Shown here one piece after another: positions 45,944-53,240 of a DNA stretch of 64,000 nt. A program made the position numbers and the translations under genes. The number at the start of each line of letters is the position of its first letter. Position 1 is the stretch's first letter. The stretch lies in NCBI GenBank assembly GCA_039920745.1, contig JBDSDD010000037.1:1-64000 (forward strand). Direction: 5' to 3'. The notes beneath the pieces were generated by a model that had not been told where the DNA came from, made no database searches, and saw nothing but the letters and a program-made list of their open reading frames with translations. The stretch comes from Scleromatobacter sp039920745. GTDB lineage: Bacteria; Pseudomonadota; Gammaproteobacteria; Burkholderiales; Burkholderiaceae_C.

Positions 45944-46612
45944 ATGAAGCAAAGCCAGTATCTTCCGACACTTTCCATCCTCTGCGTTTCCGTGCTCGCC
46001 CTGTCAGCGTGTGGCGCATTGCGCTCCAGCGCACTCCCAGACAACGCCGAGCCAGCCTCGAGCCAGGCTGGCCGCACGGTGGCGACGCCGCAGTCCGACG
46101 GACGGACTGCCGAGGGCGGCTTCGTCGACGGCTTCTCGTTCGCGGAGAAGCCAGGCGACGTCGCGCTCAACCCCGTCTCGTTCTCGAGCGGAACGGCGCG
46201 CGCGACTGGCGCGATCGACCCGCGCCATGGCAGCACTTGGGGTGGGATCGCACTGACGACCTCGCTCTCACGCGGCGGCCGTGCGCTCGATGCCAAATCG
46301 GTCCGCACACTCGCCATCTCGCTCGCGTCGCCCGTGTCAGAGATGCTCCGCGTACGGCTTGTCGGCCCGAACGCGGCCTTTCGCGACAGCGGCTGCTATC
46401 CGGTCGCGATGGTTCGAGTCGTCCCCGATCTGAAGGAATACGCGATACCGATCGCTTCCTTCGCGCCCGAGTCGTACTGTGGGCCGAATGCCCCCGCCGG
46501 CCCTGCCGCGGCCGCAGCATTGACGGCTGTAGAGGTCGCCGATGCCGCCGTGACTCCGGGCCGCAGGCGCCAGGTCGACTTCACGATCGGCGTGATCCGC
46601 GTCATGCCCTGA
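45944..46612 (+). CDS. Secreted beta-sandwich lipoprotein, paralogue 1
   Basis: A 222-aa lipoprotein (LSAC, Cys23) of a family I cannot name. Residues about 60-222 are a predicted beta-rich domain with a conserved cysteine pair (Cys151, Cys179), shared with the next two genes: AISLASPVSEMLRVRL, then SGCYPV, then YAIPIASFAPESYCG, ending FTIGVIRVMP. The pattern resembles carbohydrate-binding CBM11 or CIA30-like jelly rolls. Sitting between GH5 and GH16 genes, it may bind glucan. AGGAAA precedes the start. Confidence 0.7.
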   Translation: MKQSQYLPTLSILCVSVLALSACGALRSSALPDNAEPASSQAGRTVATPQSDGRTAEGGFVDGFSFAEKPGDVALNPVSFSSGTARATGAIDPRHGSTWGGIALTTSLSRGGRALDAKSVRTLAISLASPVSEMLRVRLVGPNAAFRDSGCYPVAMVRVVPDLKEYAIPIASFAPESYCGPNAPAGPAAAAALTAVEVADAAVTPGRRRQVDFTIGVIRVMP

Positions 46613-46631
46613 TGCAGGCCCAGGAGCAGAC

Positions 46632-47519
46632 ATGCGCTGGCACCTGTTCTTTTCCGCGATCGTCGCCTGCGTGATCGCTTCGCCTGCCCTGCCCGCCAAA
46701 CCGGGGCCCGGCTCCGTGCCCTGGGTCGGCTTCGACGATCCGTCCAGCCTGGCCGTCGCACACGCGATCGTCGCGTCCGAGCTGCCCGGTGACGCGATCA
46801 TTTCGGCACTCACCGTGGATGGCGGGATGCTCGTTGTCAGCGGGACCCTCGGCCTGGACAACGGCAGCCGGTGGTCGACGCTTGGTGCGGAAATCGCACC
46901 CGCCAGCGTCGAGGCCGGTCCGGATCTGAGCGCGGCGAACGTCCTGAGGATCCGGCTCGCCTCCGCGGTTGCACGTCCCCTGCGCGTGCGCATCAAGGGC
47001 GGCGACCGTGCGATCGGCAACGCAGGCTGCTACCCGGTCGTCGTGCAGATGGTCGCGATGGCGCCTGCAGACTACATGATCCCGCTGTCCGCCTTTCAAT
47101 CGCCGGGCTGGTGCGGCCCGAAGGCGGTGTCCATCGAGCAGACGCTTCGATCCGTCGAGCGCGTGGAAGTGACGGCCAACGACGCGCCCGCCGGCGCGGT
47201 CAGCTTTTCGGTGGGCCGGATCGACTTCCTCGAGGACGGCCGAAGCGAGGTGGACCGCAACTGGCAGCCAACCTCGAACGACAACTTCGAGGAGGAGCGC
47301 GTGCGCTCCTCGCAAATTGAAGGCTCGCCCGGTGCGGCCGCGTTCGTATCGCCGGCGGCCTCACGCAGCCCTGCGCGAGCTTCAACGCCAGCGTCGGCAG
47401 CGTCAGGCCGCAGAAGGCCCGCCGGTGCAGGTCAGTCCGTCGCGGCATCGGCCGCGACACCCTCCAGGCGTGTCGTCTGCGAGCACAGTGCACGCTACGA
47501 ACTGATGCTCTGCTATTGA
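46632..47519 (+). CDS. Secreted beta-sandwich protein, paralogue 2 with long tail
   Basis: A 295-aa protein with an ordinary signal peptide (ending ALPA) and no lipobox. Residues about 30-200 align with paralogue 1: LRIRLASAVARPLRVRI, AGCYPV (Cys133), YMIPLSAFQSPGWCG (Cys161), FSVGRIDFL. The two cysteines are 28 residues apart in both. The last 95 residues are a Ser/Ala/Arg-rich tail absent from the others, and a 9-bp inverted repeat (47292-47311) lies in its DNA. The tail may be a read-through caused by loss of the original stop. Confidence 0.65.
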   Translation: MRWHLFFSAIVACVIASPALPAKPGPGSVPWVGFDDPSSLAVAHAIVASELPGDAIISALTVDGGMLVVSGTLGLDNGSRWSTLGAEIAPASVEAGPDLSAANVLRIRLASAVARPLRVRIKGGDRAIGNAGCYPVVVQMVAMAPADYMIPLSAFQSPGWCGPKAVSIEQTLRSVERVEVTANDAPAGAVSFSVGRIDFLEDGRSEVDRNWQPTSNDNFEEERVRSSQIEGSPGAAAFVSPAASRSPARASTPASAASGRRRPAGAGQSVAASAATPSRRVVCEHSARYELMLCY

Positions 47520-47568
47520 ACTGGACGGCGAGTCCGGGCGAGCCGCGCATGATCTGAAGGGGCCAGCG

Positions 47569-47670
47569 CAACTTCGCAAGATCGATCAGGTTCTTCGCAA
47601 TCAGGCACCGGCGCCCTCGAGCCAATGTCGGCACGATCTTGGGGTACCAAAACCAAGACGGAGACACCTG
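47569..47670 (+). promoter_or_regulatory. Leader with paired TCGCAA repeats before paralogue 3
   Basis: TCGCAA occurs at 47574 and 47595, 21 bp apart, as at 45475 and 45496. The region is about three quarters identical to 45470-45573 at both ends by hand alignment and ends with the ribosome-site stretch CGGAGACACCTGATG. Two helical turns between the repeats suits a protein binding direct repeats. Confidence 0.55.
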
Positions 47671-48423
47671 ATGAAATCGAAGAACACGTTGGGAACAGTG
47701 GGCGCGCTCATGGGCCTCGTCGCCAGCCTCGCCTTGACCGGCTGCGGCGGCAACGACAGTCCGGCGGCTCCTGTTCCAGCGCCTGCCCCGGTGCCTGCAC
47801 CTGCACCTGCACCTGCACCTGCACCGGCGCCTGCACCGGCGCCGACACCCGCGCCCACTCCTGCACCCACTCCTGCGCCGGACACTGCGTTCGCGACGCC
47901 CGCGGACGCCAGCCACACCGCCGAAGGCGGCGCGGTGGTGTCGTATGCCTTCGCCGCCACCTCGACGGACCAGACCCCGGCAACCGTCACGTACGCCTTG
48001 AGCACGCTGACGTTCAGTGCCAGTCTTGCCCACGACGAGGGCTACGCCGGCGCGGCTTTGCGGCTGTACGCCCCTGGCAATGCGGATACCTCCGCTGCAA
48101 CCCCGCTGGATGCGTCCGGCTTCTCGCGGTTGCGCATCCATCTCGCTTCCACGACCGATGGCGCGCTGGCCATCAAGCTGCAACCCTCCCCGGTCGCGGC
48201 CGACGGCTGCGCGCCAACTGCCCGCGCCTTGATCGGGCCGACGACGGCGGAGTTCGTCATCGATCTGGACGACGCGTCTTTCGCCCTGCCGAGCTACTGC
48301 ACGGCATCGGCCACGACCTTGCGTCAGATGCTGAAGGGCCTGTACGCGATCGACGTCATCAACGACGCGACGTCGGCCGGCCCGCACGACGTCGTTGTCG
48401 GAACCATCTCGCTGGTGCCTTGA
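47671..48423 (+). CDS. Secreted beta-sandwich lipoprotein, paralogue 3 with Pro-Ala linker
   Basis: A 250-aa lipoprotein (LTGC, Cys25). A Pro/Ala/Thr linker (residues about 31-70) made of repeated AP and PTPA units precedes the beta-sandwich domain (about 80-250). Shared family features are LRIHLASTTDGALAIKL, Cys180, and LPSYC (Cys210), 30 residues apart. The end VVVGTISLVP matches the paralogues. Its linker is encoded by tandem CCTGCA hexamers, so its length could vary between strains. It lies 37 bp before the GH16 gene. Confidence 0.7.
   Translation: MKSKNTLGTVGALMGLVASLALTGCGGNDSPAAPVPAPAPVPAPAPAPAPAPAPAPAPTPAPTPAPTPAPDTAFATPADASHTAEGGAVVSYAFAATSTDQTPATVTYALSTLTFSASLAHDEGYAGAALRLYAPGNADTSAATPLDASGFSRLRIHLASTTDGALAIKLQPSPVAADGCAPTARALIGPTTAEFVIDLDDASFALPSYCTASATTLRQMLKGLYAIDVINDATSAGPHDVVVGTISLVP
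47794..47823 (+). repeat. CCTGCA hexamer repeat in linker coding region
   Basis: Five perfect tandem CCTGCA units encode alternating Pro and Ala residues of the linker. Degenerate units extend to about 47880. Six-base units keep the reading frame when they are gained or lost. Confidence 0.85.
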
Positions 48424-48460
48424 GCCGTTGTTCACCATCAGAAATCAGACAGGAGACATC

Positions 48461-49159
48461 ATGCGTTCACTCATCACCGCGTTCGCGTTCGCCACAGTCC
48501 TCGCGCCCGGCGCGCAGGCTGCCAACTTCTTTGACGGATTCGACGGCACGGGCGGCCCGAACGGCAGCAACTGGGAAGTCGCGAGCTGGGGCAATGGTTC
48601 GCCCTTCGGATGCACGTTCGCTTTCAGCGAGGTGTGGCTGTCGGGCAGCAGCAACCTGGTACTCAACGTCAACAGCTCGCAGCCGTCAGCGCGCAAATGC
48701 GCCGAGATCCGCACCTGGCAAAGCTTCACGTACGGCAAGTTCGTGGTCCGCATGCAGCCGGGCACCATCGCCGGCGCCGACAGCTCGTTCTTCCTCTACA
48801 CCGGGACCGCTGGCACACGCAGCCACAACGAGATCGACATCGAGTTCATCAACGGCGGTCGCACCCTGCACACCAACGTGTGGAATGCGGACGTCCAGAA
48901 CTACCAGCAATTCGCCGTGACCACGGGCTGGCGCAGCATCGGGTTCGAGTGGCGGCCGACCTATGTCCGCTGGTTCAGCATTGCCAACAATGGAACCGAA
49001 ACGGAATTCCGCCGCGTGAACACCAACATCTCCACGCCGATGCGACTGATGCTGAACCACTGGGTCGGAGACAATTCCACCAGCGCGAGGAACTTCGTGG
49101 GCCAGTACAACGGCGGCGGAGGCGCAGCGTACTACGACTGGGTCAAGGTCAGCGACTGA
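48461..49159 (+). CDS. GH16 endo-beta-glucanase (lichenase-type)
   Basis: A 232-aa secreted glycoside hydrolase of family 16 (signal peptide ending AQAAN). The catalytic signature is HNEIDIEFINGG, with Glu124 as nucleophile, Asp126 and Glu128 as acid/base. The compact size and WNADVQ and NHWVGD stretches resemble beta-1,3-1,4-glucanases (lichenases). It has no anchor or binding module. An AGGAG ribosome site precedes the ATG at 48461. It is the main candidate for the first cut of the glucan. Confidence 0.9.
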   Translation: MRSLITAFAFATVLAPGAQAANFFDGFDGTGGPNGSNWEVASWGNGSPFGCTFAFSEVWLSGSSNLVLNVNSSQPSARKCAEIRTWQSFTYGKFVVRMQPGTIAGADSSFFLYTGTAGTRSHNEIDIEFINGGRTLHTNVWNADVQNYQQFAVTTGWRSIGFEWRPTYVRWFSIANNGTETEFRRVNTNISTPMRLMLNHWVGDNSTSARNFVGQYNGGGGAAYYDWVKVSD

Positions 49160-49498
49160 ACCTGCCGAACTCGGGAGGGCCCGGGTCGCATCTGGGCGAA
49201 GGTGGTTGCGCGACGGCCGCCTTCCCCGGCAGTTTCGGCTCGAACGCCGGATGCAATGCCCGCCCCGACGCAGCCTCTCAGTGTCGGCCCGGCGGGATGA
49301 CGGACCCGCCCGTTCTCCTCCCCCAGCGAGCAGCCGTCGCGGCCCAGGTGTCGCGCTGCCGTCGCACCGCAGTGACCGCCAAATCTTCCCTCTGGCATGA
49401 ATCGCCCGGCAACTTGAAATGACATCGCTTACCAAGGAACTTGAATGCCGCAGATGCAAGCCGCGCTGACCTGTCCGCACCAGCATGCAGGGGTCACG
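49160..49498. other. Intergenic region
   Basis: A stretch of 339 bp between the GH16 gene and the FnIII lipoprotein gene. I see no gene, no TCGCAA pair and no clear operator. The in-frame ATG at 49445 is an alternative start of the next gene without a good ribosome site. Confidence 0.5.
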
Positions 49499-51244
49499 AT
49501 GACGCGGCTCCTGCGGAGACTGTTTTCCTTTTGGATCGCAGGTTTGTCCATCATGCTGCTTGCCGCATGCGGCAGCGGGGGTTCGTCGTCGGGCTCCACC
49601 CCGGAGCCCGCAGCGCCGACCGGGATGCTGGTGACAGCTGGCAACAACGAGGCGACCGTTGCCTGGCAGGCCGTCGCCGGGGCAACGTCGTACACCATCT
49701 ATCGCTCCACGAGTTCCGGATCGCACGGGGCGAAAGTCGGGTCGAGCTCGACGACGACGTTCAGCGATACCACCGTAGTCAATGGCACCACCTATTTCTA
49801 CGCGGTCACTGCAAACAACGCCACCGGCGAAGGGCCGGCGTCCGTCCAGTCGCCCGGCGCGATTCCGGCTGTTCCCGTCAGTGCGCCGGCCGCTCCCACG
49901 GGCGTGAACGCAACTGCTGGCGATGGCCACGTGACGGTGGCTTGGACCGGGGTGACGGGTGCGACCTCGTACAACATCTATCGATCGACCAGCCAGGGCT
50001 CGCAAGGCCCCCTGATCGGCACCAGTTCCACCACGAGCTACAGCGATGGCACGGTGGCCAATGGCACGACCTATTACTACGAGGTGAAAGGCGTGAATGC
50101 CGCCGGTGCGAGTCCGGCGGCGACACAGTCTGCCCCGGCGACCCCTGCAGTTCCGGCGCCCAGCGGCCCCGCCGCTGCCCTCGCGAAGCGGCTGGGACTT
50201 CCCAACCGCCTGCTGATCGGGCTAGGCTCGGGAGGATCCGACACCACCTTGATCAAAGCCCAAGGATTGAAGCCGGATTTCTACGAACGCTACCTGGTCG
50301 GCATCGACACCCAGGGCGGATGGACGACCTGGAACTCGCCGTCGGGAGCCTACGCGAGCTATGTGATGGCGGACGCCGATTCGGTGGGCGCGGTGCCCAT
50401 GTTCACGCTATTCCAGTTCTCCGCCGACAACACTTCGGACCTGACCTCACTGGCCTCGACGGCCTACATGCAGCCCTATTGGACCGACCTCGTCACCTTG
50501 TTCAAGCAGATGAACCAGTTCGGCAAGCCGGTGCTGCTCAATGTCGAACCGGACTTCTGGGGCTTCGCTCAGTCGGTGACCAACGGCAGCTACGGCGGGG
50601 ATCCCACCAAGGTGCCGGCGGTGCTGTCGGCAGACGCGGCCTGCGCCGGCCTGCCGGCCAACCTGACCAGTTTCGCGCCTTGCGTGCTGAAGCTCGCCCG
50701 CAAGTACGCGCCGAAGGCGGCCATCGGCTTCCCGCCGTCCGACTGGGGCGGATCTTCACTGGCCTCGGTGGTCACGTTCATGAACCAGCTCGGCACGGCC
50801 CAGGGCGATTTCATCGTGATGCAGACGCTCGACCGCGACGCCGGATGTCCCGAACAGGCCGCGCTGACGCCCTCGACGGCGCAGGCGGATTGTGTCCGCG
50901 GGCAAGGGAGCTGGTACTGGGACGAGACAAACCAGACGCATCCGAACTTCCAGGACAACTTCGCAATGGCGTCCACGTTCCACACGGGAATCGGCGGGCT
51001 GCCGATCGTGTGGTGGCAGACGCCGTTCGGCGTGCCATCCGCCACGGCGGGGGGGACTGCGGGGCAATACCGGGACAACCGGGTGGACTACTTCCTGAAG
51101 CATCCGTCCGAATTGGTGGCCGTCGGGGGGCTCGGGGTGGTGTTCGGTGCCGGCGCGGAGAACCAGGCCACGCCAGCGACCGATGGTGGGCAGTTCCAGA
51201 CTTTGTCGACGAAATACTTGGCGAGTCCGGCGGCGTTGCCCTGA
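49499..51244 (+). CDS. Lipoprotein with two FnIII domains and an unassigned C-terminal domain
   Basis: 581 aa. The ATG at 49499 follows AGGGG and gives a signal peptide ending in LLAAC (Cys24). Two fibronectin type III domains (about 39-125 and 128-220) are close copies: TVAWQAVAGATSYTIYRST and TVAWTGVTGATSYNIYRST. Residues about 235-581 look like a TIM barrel, with acidic and aromatic stretches VLLNVEPDFWGF, GFPPSDWGG, SWYWDE and LPIVWWQTPFG. I cannot match it to a glycoside hydrolase family. A surface enzyme acting on glucan is likely from position and architecture. Confidence 0.75.
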   Translation: MTRLLRRLFSFWIAGLSIMLLAACGSGGSSSGSTPEPAAPTGMLVTAGNNEATVAWQAVAGATSYTIYRSTSSGSHGAKVGSSSTTTFSDTTVVNGTTYFYAVTANNATGEGPASVQSPGAIPAVPVSAPAAPTGVNATAGDGHVTVAWTGVTGATSYNIYRSTSQGSQGPLIGTSSTTSYSDGTVANGTTYYYEVKGVNAAGASPAATQSAPATPAVPAPSGPAAALAKRLGLPNRLLIGLGSGGSDTTLIKAQGLKPDFYERYLVGIDTQGGWTTWNSPSGAYASYVMADADSVGAVPMFTLFQFSADNTSDLTSLASTAYMQPYWTDLVTLFKQMNQFGKPVLLNVEPDFWGFAQSVTNGSYGGDPTKVPAVLSADAACAGLPANLTSFAPCVLKLARKYAPKAAIGFPPSDWGGSSLASVVTFMNQLGTAQGDFIVMQTLDRDAGCPEQAALTPSTAQADCVRGQGSWYWDETNQTHPNFQDNFAMASTFHTGIGGLPIVWWQTPFGVPSATAGGTAGQYRDNRVDYFLKHPSELVAVGGLGVVFGAGAENQATPATDGGQFQTLSTKYLASPAALP

Positions 51245-51425
51245 TGGGACTGGAGGCCGCGGCGTGCGGCGGGGTCGTCGCCTGATCGCGGCTCGAGCGA
51301 GTGCCGGCGGGTCGCTCCCGGAACTCAATGCCCGCTGCGCATCGTCGGCGCCGGCCAGGGCTTCGAGGTCGAACAGGTCCAGCTCGCCCCGCGCCGCCTG
51401 GCTTGAAACGTGAACCAAATGATCC

Positions 51426-51456
51426 GGGCGCTTCGCGCGACACGCGCGAAGCGCCC
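51426..51456. terminator. Bidirectional terminator between the two sugar loci
   Basis: A perfect 13-bp inverted repeat (51426-51438 with 51444-51456) with a 5-base loop and TTT on the plus strand. It lies between the convergent FnIII and LysR genes and ends three bases from the LysR stop. Confidence 0.8.
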
Positions 51457-51458
51457 TT

Positions 51459-52442
51459 TCATGCGGCCACGTCGTGCCCCACGCGCTCCCCGCATTCGAC
51501 CGGCTGTGGCGGATTCGCCGACACTCGCAACGCCTGCAACATCGCCTGCCCACCCGGCGACAGCGGGTGGTGACGGCGCGTGACGATGCCGTAGCGGTCG
51601 AGGCGCAACTCCAGCTCGATGGGCAGCGCAACGAGCAGCTTGTGCTCGACGTGCGTGCGCACCACCGCTGGCGGCAGCGCCACCACCATGTCGCTCTCGG
51701 CGAGCATGTGCGTGATCATCGGCACCGAAGTGGTCTCGATCGTGTGCCCGGGCAGGTCGAGTCCGGCCGACAGGAACAGCGCAGTGAGGCGGTCGCGCAG
51801 GATGCTGCCTTCGGCGGGCAGGATCCAGCCGGCGTCGACGAGGTCGGCCAGCGCGAGGTCGTCGCGCCCGGCCAGCGGGTGGCCGGCGCGCGCGAAGATG
51901 CAGTGCGGCTCGTCGCTGAGCGGCTCGAAGTCGAGCTCCTCGGCGGCCTCGGGCTCGAGGATGCGGCCCACCATCATCTCCAGCTGGCCCGAGCGCAGGC
52001 GCGCGAGCAGCGACTTGCTGGTGTCGACCTCGATGGCCACGTGCAGTTTCGGATACAGCGTCTTCAGGCGCAGCACCGCGGCGGGCAGCAGACCGATGGC
52101 CGGCGTCAGCACGGTGCCGACGGCGACGCGGCCGCTGAGCCCCGACAGCAGCGTCATCACCTCCTGGTGCGCCAGGTTCATCTCGGCCAGCGCGGCGCGT
52201 GCGCGGCGGATCATGATCTCGCCGTAGGGCGTGGGCGTGACCCCGCGCGGCAGGCGCTCGAACAGCGGCGTGCCGAGCAGGTGCTCCAGCTCCGACAACA
52301 GCTTGGATGCAGCCGGCTGCGTCATGTGCGCGGCGCTGGCCGCGTGCATGATCGAGCGGTGCTCGCCAAGCTCGCCGAGCAGCACCAGGTGGCGGGTCTT
52401 CAACCGCGAGCGGATGAAGCGTTCGGAGCGGGGATCCTGCAT
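51459..52442 (-). CDS. LysR-family regulator of the galactan operon
   Basis: A 327-aa regulator. The helix-turn-helix is in the first 80 residues (HRSIMHAASAAHMTQPAASKLLSELEHLLG), and the effector domain follows from about 110. It resembles GbpR/PcaQ-type LysR proteins that answer to sugar acids or aromatics. It is the last gene of the operon, 19 bp after the SDR gene. LysR regulators more often sit divergent from their targets, so it is here co-transcribed with them. Galactonate or a relative as ligand is an inference. Confidence 0.9.
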   Translation of the reverse strand: MQDPRSERFIRSRLKTRHLVLLGELGEHRSIMHAASAAHMTQPAASKLLSELEHLLGTPLFERLPRGVTPTPYGEIMIRRARAALAEMNLAHQEVMTLLSGLSGRVAVGTVLTPAIGLLPAAVLRLKTLYPKLHVAIEVDTSKSLLARLRSGQLEMMVGRILEPEAAEELDFEPLSDEPHCIFARAGHPLAGRDDLALADLVDAGWILPAEGSILRDRLTALFLSAGLDLPGHTIETTSVPMITHMLAESDMVVALPPAVVRTHVEHKLLVALPIELELRLDRYGIVTRRHHPLSPGGQAMLQALRVSANPPQPVECGERVGHDVAA

Positions 52443-52461
52443 GGCCACTGCGCCGCGGCGC

Positions 52462-53235
52462 CTACTCGTGGTACAGCTGAGAGCGCCCGCCATCCACCAG
52501 GATGTCGGTCGCGTTGATGTAGCGCGCCTCGTCGCTCGCGAGAAACAGCGCGGTGTAGGCCACCTCGTCGGGCTCGCCGATGCGCTTGCAGGGCAACATG
52601 CCGGCCTGGCGCGCGCGTTCGGCGGCGGGGTCGGGACTGGCGGCGAACGAGGCCACGATCGCCTCGGTGAGGATCAGCCCCGGCGAGATCGAGTTCACGC
52701 GCACGCCGCGCGCCGCGTACTGCAGGCCCAGCGCACGCGTCAGGCCGATCAGCGCGTGCTTGGCCACCGGGTAGGGGAAGCAGTCCGGGATGATCTTGTG
52801 GCCGTGCACGGAGGCGATGTTGACGATGCTGCCGCGGCCCGCCTCGAGCATGCGGGGCAGCACCGCACGGGCACAGTGCCATGCGCCCTCGAGGTCCACC
52901 GACATGCAGTGGCGCCACTGCTCCATCGTCAGCGTCAGCGGGTCATTGAAGAAGTTGCGGCCGGCGTTGTTGACCAGCACGTCGACCGCGCCGAAGCGCG
53001 CCGTCGCGCGCTCGACCATCGCCTGCACCGCCGCCTCGTCGGACACGTCGGCCTGCACGAACAGCGCCTTCTCGGGGCCCAGTTCGTCGGCGATGCGGCG
53101 CGCCGCCGCGTCGCCGACGTGGCTGTTGAGGACGACCCGCGCGCCCTCGCGCGCGAACAGGCGCGCGGTAGCCGCGCCGATGCCGAGCGTGGATCCGGTG
53201 ACCAGCGCCACCTTGCCAGCGAGTCGTTGTGTCAT
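52462..53235 (-). CDS. SDR-family dehydrogenase, candidate galactose dehydrogenase
   Basis: A 257-aa classical short-chain dehydrogenase. The cofactor site is TGSTLGIG (14-20), then NNAG, and the catalytic Ser142, Tyr155 and Lys159 are in place. The acidic residue after the second strand is absent (LNSHVG), so the NAD/NADP choice is unclear. In the galactonate route the first step is galactose to galactono-lactone, which an SDR can do, and this is the only dehydrogenase in the operon. The substrate is therefore inferred from context. Confidence 0.85.
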   Translation of the reverse strand: MTQRLAGKVALVTGSTLGIGAATARLFAREGARVVLNSHVGDAAARRIADELGPEKALFVQADVSDEAAVQAMVERATARFGAVDVLVNNAGRNFFNDPLTLTMEQWRHCMSVDLEGAWHCARAVLPRMLEAGRGSIVNIASVHGHKIIPDCFPYPVAKHALIGLTRALGLQYAARGVRVNSISPGLILTEAIVASFAASPDPAAERARQAGMLPCKRIGEPDEVAYTALFLASDEARYINATDILVDGGRSQLYHE

Positions 53236-53240
53236 GCAGC

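Noticed and set aside
47794..47880. CRISPR-like short repeats
   Set aside because: The units are contiguous hexamers without spacers and lie inside a Pro-Ala coding stretch.
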